Positions 17,605-25,035 of a stretch of 45,542 nt of DNA are shown here, one piece after another. The notes under the pieces are model-generated. The model was not told the DNA's origin. It searched no databases and saw only the letters and a list, made by a program, of their open reading frames with translations. Made by a program: the position numbers and the translations under genes. This stretch comes from Nitrospirota bacterium. Lineage in GTDB: Bacteria; Nitrospirota; Thermodesulfovibrionia; Thermodesulfovibrionales; Magnetobacteriaceae. Position 1 is the first letter of the stretch, and each line of letters starts with the position of its first letter. The DNA is taken from contig JADFXF010000007.1 in NCBI GenBank assembly GCA_015233685.1, forward strand, positions 1 through 45,542. Direction: 5' to 3'.

Positions 17605-18552
17605 ATGATAAAGGTGTGTTTTTGGGGTACAAGGGGGTCGCTTCCTGTCTCTATTACCGCCGATACTGTGAGGGCAAAGCTCCACAGGGCGTTGAAGACT
17701 GCCAGAAATTTTGACACCAGCACCGACGAGGCTATTGAGGCCTTTATAAACGGGCAATTGTCCTTTTCTGACTGGGGCAGCTACGGCGGCAACACATCAT
17801 GTGTCGAGATACGCGATGACGGTGAATATGTCCTTTGTGACGCGGGAAGCGGGCTGAGAGATTTCGGCAACTTCATCATGAAAAGCGGCAGAGGCAAAAA
17901 CCCGGGCGTCTATAATATCTTCATGTCGCACCTGCACTGGGACCACATACAAGGGTTTCCATTTTTTACACCCGCGTTTATCCCCGGCAATAAGATAAAT
18001 ATCTACGGATTTCACGAAGAACTCAGGGATACATTTATCAGACAACAGGCAGCCCCCAATTTTCCCGTCCCGTTAAATGTAATGAAGGCAAAAATAGACT
18101 TTCATGTCCTTGAGCCGGACAAGGAATACGAGATAGCAGGCTACAAGGTTATAGGAATCAGACAAACCCATCCCGGATTTTCCTATGGCTATAGTTTTGT
18201 AAAAGACGGCAAAAAGATAGTCTATTCCACTGACTCGGAACATAAGGATGACGCCAAAAAGCTGGGAAAATTCTTCGATGGTGCCGACTTGCTTATATTC
18301 GACGCCCAGTACTCTCTCTTCGACGCTATTGATACGAAAGAGAACTGGGGGCACTCAAGCAATGTGCTTGGCGTGGAGCTATCTGTAAACGCGGGCGTAA
18401 AGCGCCTCTGTCTGTTCCACCATGAGCCTGCCTACAGCGATGAGACCATTGAACAGCTTTACAGAGACACTGTGGAATACTGCCAAATCACCGCCCCTGA
18501 GCGCCCATTAAAAGTGGATATCGCATATGACGGCCTTGAGATAGATATTTAG
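17605..18552 (+). CDS. Metallo-beta-lactamase-fold hydrolase (cyclic phosphodiesterase-like)
   Basis: 315 aa from ATG 17605, which gives the typical N terminus MIKVCFWGTRGSLPVS; the in-frame TTG at 17587 adds six unlikely residues. The metal site His109-x-His111-x-Asp113-His114 (SHLHWDHIQGFP) is complete, followed by TDSEH (second-metal Asp) and a C-terminal FHHEP. The opening GTRGS and SYGGNTSCVEI segments resemble PhnP/phosphoribosyl cyclic phosphodiesterase-like members. Substrate not determinable. A G-run 6-10 nt before the ATG may serve as a weak ribosome site. It lies convergent to the SGNH hydrolase gene, 12 nt apart. Confidence 0.85.
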   Translation: MIKVCFWGTRGSLPVSITADTVRAKLHRALKTARNFDTSTDEAIEAFINGQLSFSDWGSYGGNTSCVEIRDDGEYVLCDAGSGLRDFGNFIMKSGRGKNPGVYNIFMSHLHWDHIQGFPFFTPAFIPGNKINIYGFHEELRDTFIRQQAAPNFPVPLNVMKAKIDFHVLEPDKEYEIAGYKVIGIRQTHPGFSYGYSFVKDGKKIVYSTDSEHKDDAKKLGKFFDGADLLIFDAQYSLFDAIDTKENWGHSSNVLGVELSVNAGVKRLCLFHHEPAYSDETIEQLYRDTVEYCQITAPERPLKVDIAYDGLEIDI

Positions 18553-18564
18553 AGAGGCTGCCTG

Positions 18565-19530
18565 TTATCGTTTGATAAAATTATCGTCAATCCATTCAGA
18601 GATACACCCGGCCCAATACTCGTGCAGTATGTGGTTTGGATGGCCCACACCACCGACACTCAGCCCTCCGCCTTTCCCATAGTCCGGATGGGCGCAGTTT
18701 ACGTATTCAATTCCCTGTTCTTTCATAAATGCGCTCATAGGCGGGTCATCAACGAGAATTGCCACGAGGAGTCTTGATTTCTCTTTGAGTGCGACAAAGT
18801 CTCTCATCTGTGTGATGACAGATTGAGTTACGAGGTGTTTCTGTTGCGGGCGTTTTCTGAGTGTAAAGGCAAGCCAGCCCTTGTGGAGAACTGCCATCAG
18901 CACGGAGTTATGCTCAAGTGGCCACGGCTCAATGGCGCTCAGGGGTTGAAACTCCACCTTGCCGTCTGTCACAACGGCGTGAGGAGAGAAGATGTTCTTG
19001 CCCTCTGAGTCTTTCAGTGCGGATGCCCATGAGGCCGAGGCAACGTTTCTGTCTTCGTGGGCGGGGATATAGCCGTAGATTGTCAAGTTGGGAACTGGCG
19101 GGGTGTTAAGCACGAGTTTTGCCATCAGCAGGGATTGAACCGTGCCATAGCCGCCCGTACCGTAGTTGTCGAAGACGATGTCGGGGTATTTTTTATCAAG
19201 GAGAAAGCTGAATGTCTCGTTGTCTCTTACGCCGTAGCCCTGAGTGAAACTGCATCCAATAAGTAGTACCCTGGTTTTTGCTGTTTTTATCTCTAATGGG
19301 CGGTTAGCCCTCCTGCCGTCGTTCCAAAATGTCATAGGGACATGGCCGGGTTCTGTGGAGTTATAAACGCCGCCCCTGTTTTTCCACCCAACAATGGGGT
19401 GGGGGGCTGCCCATGGCTTGCTGAATGTGGAGATATTATTAGACCTGAGGCCTATGGCCCTTGCGCCGCCCTCAACGATTAACACTGCCGCGGCTATTGA
19501 TAATAAAAGGAGAAGGATATTTTTTTTCAT
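18565..19530 (-). CDS. SGNH/GDSL-family hydrolase, membrane-anchored
   Basis: 321 aa from the ATG giving MKKNILLLLLSIAAAVL, a signal anchor or signal peptide. The block I serine is Ser94 in LLIGCSFTQGYG, block II Gly lies in DNYGTGGYGT, and a C-terminal GGVGHPNHILHEYWA supplies the expected catalytic His. Such enzymes are esterases or acyltransferases/deacetylases acting on glycans or lipids in the envelope. Substrate unknown. An upstream in-frame ATG adds MLFLD, but a TATTTT box 5 nt before the chosen ATG (19541-19536) would then be coding, so the shorter form is preferred with moderate certainty. Confidence 0.8.
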   Translation of the reverse strand: MKKNILLLLLSIAAAVLIVEGGARAIGLRSNNISTFSKPWAAPHPIVGWKNRGGVYNSTEPGHVPMTFWNDGRRANRPLEIKTAKTRVLLIGCSFTQGYGVRDNETFSFLLDKKYPDIVFDNYGTGGYGTVQSLLMAKLVLNTPPVPNLTIYGYIPAHEDRNVASASWASALKDSEGKNIFSPHAVVTDGKVEFQPLSAIEPWPLEHNSVLMAVLHKGWLAFTLRKRPQQKHLVTQSVITQMRDFVALKEKSRLLVAILVDDPPMSAFMKEQGIEYVNCAHPDYGKGGGLSVGGVGHPNHILHEYWAGCISEWIDDNFIKR

Positions 19531-19592
19531 ATCTAAAAATAACATGCCGCAAGCCCTCTGTGCAACCCAAACATTTTATAGTAGCCGGACGG

Positions 19593-19621
19593 TTGTCATT
19601 TTTATGATTTTGTAGTACAAT
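19593..19621 (+). promoter_or_regulatory. Predicted sigma70 promoter of the 313-aa protein/TMTC-like operon
   Basis: -35 TTGTCA (19593-19598), 17-bp spacer, -10 TACAAT (19616-19621), both 5/6. Here the leader is about 32 nt and carries a Shine-Dalgarno (AGAGGAG), unlike the leaderless genes nearby. Confidence 0.6.
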
Positions 19622-19659
19622 TCAACTGATGAGATTTCTATTAGAGGAGATGGCAATAA

Positions 19660-20601
19660 ATGTACGGTAATCTGTGGGCCCTTTTTATTATCTCGCTCAG
19701 GGCCTTGTGGCGCGGCTGGAAAAAGTCAGGCATCAAGAAGACCCTTGCGGATGTGCGCATGCTGCGAAGGCTATTTCCGGCTAAGGCGATTAAGATTAAA
19801 AAATCGGGCGCTTTGGTAATATCAGAATCCGGCAACGACATGGCGGCGGAAATCCACGGCAAGGAAATCACAGTATATGGCAGCATTACGATAAAAAACT
19901 GCGTCATACTCCTGAGAGACATGACGTTTAACGTGGAGAAAGTCGGGCAGAAGATATTGAGTGACGGCTCGCTCTGGATAGAAAATACACTGTTTCTTGG
20001 CAGCATGGGACATCTCTCCAACCTGAACATCGTATCAGGAGGCATAGTTCAGGGGGAAATATCAAAGGTCTCAATGGTCTATATACGCGATGGCAGGTAT
20101 AATGGGACAATCAGCGAGATAGAGAAATGGCTTCACATATCGAACTCCCGCGGTATCGTCAGGGGCAGCGTCGGCAGAATCGGCGAGGTACTCTATCTTG
20201 ACGCCGGCGAGTTCATAACAGACACATTGCCCTATATTGAAGGCGGCTATGCCGTTTTAAAAGAGGGTAAGGTAATGAGGACAGACGGGACACCGTGGCC
20301 GTGGGAGGCCATAATGGGCAGTATCGCGCCACTCATGGAAGACCATGAGATATTTCTCTTTGGCTCTGGTGGCAATGTCCTGCTTGGCGCGGGGGCGGCA
20401 CACGTCCTCTGTAAAGAGGGCACAGACCCGTACTCACGATATAAGACCGAGAACATCATCTCATCCAACAGGTTTTACCGGTTAATTGACGGCAAAATCA
20501 GGGAGGTCACACTTAAAAGCGCCCCAAACCAGCAGATAAGCGCTAATGCAAACAAATTCTACTCCTTTGTCCGCCTTGAGATAGTTGACAAGACACAGTG
20601 A
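19660..20601 (+). CDS. Protein of unknown function, beta-repeat rich
   Basis: 313 aa; I do not recognise the family. After a short basic amphipathic N terminus (residues 1-45), residues ~50-215 consist of short alternating strands with periodic Gly/Ser turns (GSITIKNCVILL, GSLWIENTLFLGSMGHLSNLN, GGIVQGEISKVSMVYIRDG, ISNSRGIVRGSVG). This suggests a beta-solenoid or stacked beta-sheet, somewhat like bactofilin or cell-surface beta-helix proteins. No signal peptide, Cys pair or obvious catalytic motif. The start is supported by AGAGGAG 11-17 nt upstream. It precedes the TMTC-like gene by 14 nt and very likely shares its transcript, so a role in envelope glycosylation is possible. Confidence 0.72.
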   Translation: MYGNLWALFIISLRALWRGWKKSGIKKTLADVRMLRRLFPAKAIKIKKSGALVISESGNDMAAEIHGKEITVYGSITIKNCVILLRDMTFNVEKVGQKILSDGSLWIENTLFLGSMGHLSNLNIVSGGIVQGEISKVSMVYIRDGRYNGTISEIEKWLHISNSRGIVRGSVGRIGEVLYLDAGEFITDTLPYIEGGYAVLKEGKVMRTDGTPWPWEAIMGSIAPLMEDHEIFLFGSGGNVLLGAGAAHVLCKEGTDPYSRYKTENIISSNRFYRLIDGKIREVTLKSAPNQQISANANKFYSFVRLEIVDKTQ

Positions 20602-20615
20602 CCCGGAAGATTTAG

Positions 20616-22409
20616 ATGCTGAAAACCCTTAGAAGGCTGCCTGATATGCCAATCGTTCACCTGTTGATTATCGCCGCGGTGTGTGTAATCATATACAGCA
20701 ATTCCTTCAAAGCGCCGTTCATGTTCGATGACTACACAAATATAATCGAAAAAAGTGTAATCAAAGATATTGGGCAGTACAAAGACAGCTACTCGTTAAT
20801 AAGCCCAAAGACAAACCGACGCTTTGTAGGGGTACTGACGTTTGCGCTTAACTACAAGCTCAACGGCATGGATGTCGCGGGCTATCATGTATTTAACCTG
20901 ATGGTGCATGTGTTGAGCGCACTGGCCGTGTACTGGCTTGTCATGCTCATATTTCGGACGCCTTTTTTTGAATCGTTTGATCCATTTTTTGGGCGCGGCC
21001 TGACTGCCCTTTTTACCGCACTGTTATTTGCCGTCCATCCAATTCAGACATCTGCCGTAACGTACATCGTGCAGCGCTATACGTCGCTTGCCACGTTGCT
21101 GTGTCTGGTTTCACTGTTGGCCTATGTAAAGTCGAGGCTCACGCGCTCATCGCCCATGCGCTATGGCCTTTACGCGGTTTCAATTATCGCTGCCGTTGCC
21201 GCCATGAGGACAAAGGAGATAGCCTTCACGCTTCCGGTTATAGCAGTGTTATTTGAGTTTCTGTTTCTTGATGGGAGGCTTAAAAAGAGGCTATTATATC
21301 TTCTTCCCCTTGTATCTACCATGTTAATCATACCGATTTCCATATTGGCAAATAAGGCCCCCGACGCGGCAAACGCGCTGACTATTGCATTGAACCCAAA
21401 ACTCATAGACTCGTCCATGAAGTTGGCCAGCGTTACAGATATAACCCGGACAGAGTACCTGTTCACGGAATTTCGCGTCATAGTGACGTATTTGAGGCTG
21501 TTATTTGTCCCCGTGTCGCTCAATCTTGATTATGATTACCCGGTGTTCAGGAGTTTTTTTAAGGCCGAGGTTGTGTTGTCGTTTTTGATAGTTGCCTCGC
21601 TTTTCGCCTCGGCTGTGTGTATGCTTTTTAAATCTTTTAGGGCGTATCGTCCAGCGGCGAGGTTGTATTGCTTCGGTATGCTGTGGTTTTTTATCGCCTT
21701 GTCAGTAGAATCATCTGTCATACCCATAAAAGACGTAATAAATGAATACAGATTGTACTATCCATCGGTGGGATTTTTTATCGCCGTGGTCGCCGTGGTT
21801 GTGTGGATAGTGCAAAAGAGGGGAAGACCGGCGAAGGTATATGCGATTTCGGTGTTGTCGTTAATAATTGTCGTATTTTCGGCCATGACTGTCATGAGAA
21901 ACGAGGTATGGGCGGACAGGGTGCGGTTATGGGAGGACACGGTGAGAAAAAGCCCAAACAAGGCGAGGCCGCATTATAATCTGGGCTATGATTACATAAG
22001 GCAGGGCCGGGTTGTGGATGCCTCGCGGGAATTTCAAACCGCTATCATGTTGAAGCCGGATTTTGCCGACGCATACAACAATCTTGGAGACATCTACGCG
22101 GCACAGGGGCGCATGGATGAGGCGATTGATGCGTTTAAGAAGGCGGTTCAATCTGACCCGAACTTTGCCGTGGCCTATAACAACCTCGGCACGATTTATG
22201 ATGAAAGGGGGCAGTTTGAGGAGGCGGCCACAGACTATCGAACTGCCATAAGATTGCGTCCCGACTACATAGACGCACGCCTGAACCTTGGGAATCTCCT
22301 CATAAAGGCAAAACAATTTAACGAGGCGGCCGCGGAGTTTCAGGGTGTGTTGCATCTTGCCCCATATAACGACGAGGCAGCACAGAAACTGCGGGCACTG
22401 CATCGTTAA
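20616..22409 (+). CDS. TMTC-like membrane glycosyltransferase (GT-C) with C-terminal TPR repeats
   Basis: 597 aa. The N-terminal ~430 residues hold about 10-11 membrane helices with the GT-C acidic signature FDDYTNI after the first helix, then YHVFNLMVHVLSALAVYW and LLFAVHPIQTSAVTYIVQR, typical of the TMTC/DUF1736-type group. Residues ~445-590 form four or so TPR units (ARPHYNLGYDYIRQGR; AYNNLGDIYAAQGRMDEAI; AYNNLGTIYDERGQFEEAA; ARLNLGNLLIKAKQFNEAA), presumably outside the membrane. GT-C enzymes use polyprenyl-phosphate sugars; eukaryotic TMTCs O-mannosylate proteins. The bacterial substrate is unknown. Follows the 313-aa gene by 14 nt. Confidence 0.85.
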   Translation: MLKTLRRLPDMPIVHLLIIAAVCVIIYSNSFKAPFMFDDYTNIIEKSVIKDIGQYKDSYSLISPKTNRRFVGVLTFALNYKLNGMDVAGYHVFNLMVHVLSALAVYWLVMLIFRTPFFESFDPFFGRGLTALFTALLFAVHPIQTSAVTYIVQRYTSLATLLCLVSLLAYVKSRLTRSSPMRYGLYAVSIIAAVAAMRTKEIAFTLPVIAVLFEFLFLDGRLKKRLLYLLPLVSTMLIIPISILANKAPDAANALTIALNPKLIDSSMKLASVTDITRTEYLFTEFRVIVTYLRLLFVPVSLNLDYDYPVFRSFFKAEVVLSFLIVASLFASAVCMLFKSFRAYRPAARLYCFGMLWFFIALSVESSVIPIKDVINEYRLYYPSVGFFIAVVAVVVWIVQKRGRPAKVYAISVLSLIIVVFSAMTVMRNEVWADRVRLWEDTVRKSPNKARPHYNLGYDYIRQGRVVDASREFQTAIMLKPDFADAYNNLGDIYAAQGRMDEAIDAFKKAVQSDPNFAVAYNNLGTIYDERGQFEEAATDYRTAIRLRPDYIDARLNLGNLLIKAKQFNEAAAEFQGVLHLAPYNDEAAQKLRALHR

Positions 22410-22455
22410 AACAGGACATTTTTGCTTCAGCGCAACAGGCTGCCTTCGCAATACA

Positions 22456-22485
22456 TTGACAATGTCCATGTGATGTTGTTATAGT
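22456..22485 (+). promoter_or_regulatory. Predicted promoter of the DUF2760/Hsp70 cluster, leaderless
   Basis: -35 TTGACA (perfect, 22456-22461), 18-bp spacer, -10 TATAGT (22480-22485). The GTG start of the first gene is at 22492, 6 nt downstream, where transcription is expected to begin. Confidence 0.72.
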
Positions 22486-22491
22486 ACTTTC

Positions 22492-23133
22492 GTGCTGGAC
22501 AAGAAAAAACTGTTTATAGTTATTGCGGCCATTACAACTGGTTCTGCGGCCATGATGGCGATGTTGACGATTGCCGCGATTAATATGAACACCCAAAGGA
22601 TGGTACTTGTGGGGATTTTTGTCGCTGCCGGGCTGATTACCTCGGTACTTATCTATGGCGCGGCAAGTGCTCTGATTACGAATTCCTCAGTTGATGCTTC
22701 TGATAAACATACCGCCGCGGACTCCACGGCTGAGGAACGGGTGGCACCTGTGTTCGACCCTAAAGCCGCCCAAACGCTCATGATATTACAGAAGAAAGGC
22801 CGTTTGATAGATTTCCTTCAGGAAGACATAAGCGGATACGATGATAAGCAAATCGGCCACGCCATAAGGGCAATTCACGCCGGATGCAGGGAGGCCCTGA
22901 TGGAATATATGAAAATCGAACCAGTCAGGCACGAACAGGAAGGCCATGAGGTAACGGTTGGGGCGGGCTTTGACCCATCCTCTGTTCGCCTTACAGGCAA
23001 CGTTACAGGGCAGCCGCCGTTTCGCGGCGTGCTGAGGCACTGCGGATGGCGCGTCGTTGCGACCTCTTTGCCTGAGACCTCAGAGGGCCATGACCTCAGC
23101 ATCGTAGAACCTGCCGAGGTAGAAATTCTTTAA
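22492..23133 (+). CDS. DUF2760 domain protein, membrane-anchored
   Basis: 213 aa from GTG 22492, leaderless. Two N-terminal hydrophobic segments (residues ~5-28 and ~38-60) should anchor it in the inner membrane. After a linker, residues ~80-213 form the DUF2760 domain: LMILQKKGRLIDFLQEDISG, AIRAIHAGCREAL, GFDPSSVRLTGNV, FRGVLRHCGWR and a closing IVEPAEVEIL. Its function is not known. It is first in a tight operon with two Hsp70-type genes, an arrangement I believe recurs in other genomes, so a role as membrane-bound partner or regulator of these Hsp70s is inferred. Confidence 0.85.
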   Translation: MLDKKKLFIVIAAITTGSAAMMAMLTIAAINMNTQRMVLVGIFVAAGLITSVLIYGAASALITNSSVDASDKHTAADSTAEERVAPVFDPKAAQTLMILQKKGRLIDFLQEDISGYDDKQIGHAIRAIHAGCREALMEYMKIEPVRHEQEGHEVTVGAGFDPSSVRLTGNVTGQPPFRGVLRHCGWRVVATSLPETSEGHDLSIVEPAEVEIL

Positions 23134-23135
23134 CG

Positions 23136-23167
23136 CGTTAATCGGGATAAACGTTAATTGGGATAAA
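23136..23167. repeat. Two 16-bp tandem repeats before the first Hsp70 gene
   Basis: CGTTAATCGGGATAAA (23136-23151) is directly followed by CGTTAATTGGGATAAA (23152-23167), one mismatch. They sit 2 bp after the DUF2760 stop and about 48 bp before the Hsp70 start, a position suited to a regulator or mRNA signal within the operon. Confidence 0.7.
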
Positions 23168-23214
23168 GATGTGTTGCCACCCGCCTTTTACTCTTAAAAC
23201 ATAAGGAGTTGCCA

Positions 23215-25035
23215 ATGAAAAATTCGCCGTTTATAGTTGGGATAGATTTAGGGACGACCAACTGTGTCGTTTCATATATAGATACGCAAAAGGACGATTT
23301 CCAGTGCAATCTCTTTGAGATACCGCAGGTTACAGATATTGGGGTTATTGAGAAACTACCGTCTTTGCCGTCGTTCTTATATATGCCGCTGGAGTCGGAA
23401 AGGCCGGAGATAAGTTATAAGCTGCCGTGGGACACTACTGAGACAGGAAAATATGTTGTCGGCAAGTATGCCCTTGCGCGCGGCGCACAGGCCCCGACGC
23501 GCGTCATTTCCTCGGCGAAGTCGTGGTTGTGCCACGAGGGGATTGACAGGCAGTCCGCCATACTGCCGTGGGGTGTGCAGGACGCGGGTGAGAAGATGTC
23601 TCCGGTTGCGGTATCCTCCGCATATTTAAACCACATCAGACAGGCGTGGAACCGGGTGATAGCCGAAGGGGCGGACGCGGCACGAAAATTAGAGGCACAG
23701 GACATCTATCTGACCGTCCCGGCGTCGTTTGACGCCGTTGCGCGCGACCTTACAGTGAAGGCCGCCGCTATGGCAGGCCTTCCCGATGTTAATCTGATTG
23801 AGGAGCCTCTTAGCGCCTTTTATGCGTGGGTAAACGGGAAGCCGGACGGCTGGAGGAAGGATGTTACGGTTGGGGATGTGGTTGTGGTCTGCGATATTGG
23901 GGGCGGCACGACTGATTTCAGCCTTATTGAGGTACGTGAGGAAGACGGCGAACTGCTCCTAAAGAGAATCGCCGTGGGAGACCATATACTGCTTGGCGGG
24001 GACAACATGGACCTTATGCTTGCCTATACCGTCAGGAAGAAATTTGCCGACGAAGGTACAACCATTGATTCATATCAAATGATGGGGCTTACTCATAGCT
24101 GCCGTGAGGCCAAAGAGAAAATTCTGAGTGACCCATCCTGCACTAAGGCCGACATAGTAGTGCTTGGGCGGGGACGGTCGGTTGTTGGAGGTACTATCAG
24201 GACAGTCCTTGAAAGACAGGAGGTAGAGCAAGCAATCGTGGAGGGCTTCTTCCCCAGATGCGCCATCAAAGACAATCCAACCGAGAGGCGTTTGTCAGGG
24301 TTTAAAGAACTTGGCCTTCAATATTCCTCAGACCCGGCGGTGACGAAATTCCTGTCGAAATTTCTGAAGCAGCACCTTGGGCAGAAAGAGACATCAAAGA
24401 CATTCATCCACCCCACGAAGATACTCTTTAACGGCGGCGTGACAAAGGGCCAATCTCTGAGGCAGCGTATCAGCGAGGTACTCAGCGGGTGGTTGGAGGC
24501 AGAGGGCGCTGAGGCGGTAACTGTCCTCGCTGGAGATGACCCCGATACGGCCGTTGCCATTGGGGCGGCCTACTATGGTTATACGAAAAGGGGAAAGGGC
24601 ATACGTGTAAGGGGTGGTGCGGGACGTACCTACTACATCGGGGTTGAGACCTCTATGCCGGCGGTGCCCGGTATGGCGGCACCGGTTAAGGCCGTCTGCG
24701 TGGTGCCGTTTGGGATGGAAGAGGGGACAGACACCACTATTGCCGGGCATGTGTTTGGCCTCGTTGTCAGTGAGCAGTCGGTGTTCAGGTTTTTTGGTTC
24801 AAACATCAGAAAGGAAGACACGCCCGGCCAGGTGCTTGACCAATGGGACGAGACAGAGCTTGCTGAGCTTGCCTCACTGGAGACCGCCCTGGAGTCGGAT
24901 GGCGATGAAGGCGCGGTAGTGCCCGTGAAGATTCACAGCTATCTGACTGAGATAGGTACGCTTGAGCTATGGTGTGAGGCCATTGAGGGCCAGAGGAAGT
25001 GGAAACTTGAGTTTAGTGTCCGGCAAGAGGCTTAG
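23215..25035 (+). CDS. Hsp70-family protein (DUF2760-associated, short form)
   Basis: 606 aa from ATG 23215; the TTG at 23209 is rejected because AAGGAG at 23203-23208 would abut it, whereas it is correctly spaced (6 nt) from the ATG. The nucleotide-binding domain has phosphate-1 GIDLGTTNCVVSYID, phosphate-2 VVCDIGGGTTDFSL and adenosine motif ILFNGGVTKG. It also carries SSAKSWLCH, which it shares with its neighbour but not with DnaK. The C-terminal ~130 residues form a short beta-rich domain; there is no DnaK-type lid or EEVD-like tail. No dnaJ or grpE is adjacent. Likely a specialised chaperone-like ATPase working with DUF2760 and the second Hsp70. Confidence 0.87.
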   Translation: MKNSPFIVGIDLGTTNCVVSYIDTQKDDFQCNLFEIPQVTDIGVIEKLPSLPSFLYMPLESERPEISYKLPWDTTETGKYVVGKYALARGAQAPTRVISSAKSWLCHEGIDRQSAILPWGVQDAGEKMSPVAVSSAYLNHIRQAWNRVIAEGADAARKLEAQDIYLTVPASFDAVARDLTVKAAAMAGLPDVNLIEEPLSAFYAWVNGKPDGWRKDVTVGDVVVVCDIGGGTTDFSLIEVREEDGELLLKRIAVGDHILLGGDNMDLMLAYTVRKKFADEGTTIDSYQMMGLTHSCREAKEKILSDPSCTKADIVVLGRGRSVVGGTIRTVLERQEVEQAIVEGFFPRCAIKDNPTERRLSGFKELGLQYSSDPAVTKFLSKFLKQHLGQKETSKTFIHPTKILFNGGVTKGQSLRQRISEVLSGWLEAEGAEAVTVLAGDDPDTAVAIGAAYYGYTKRGKGIRVRGGAGRTYYIGVETSMPAVPGMAAPVKAVCVVPFGMEEGTDTTIAGHVFGLVVSEQSVFRFFGSNIRKEDTPGQVLDQWDETELAELASLETALESDGDEGAVVPVKIHSYLTEIGTLELWCEAIEGQRKWKLEFSVRQEA

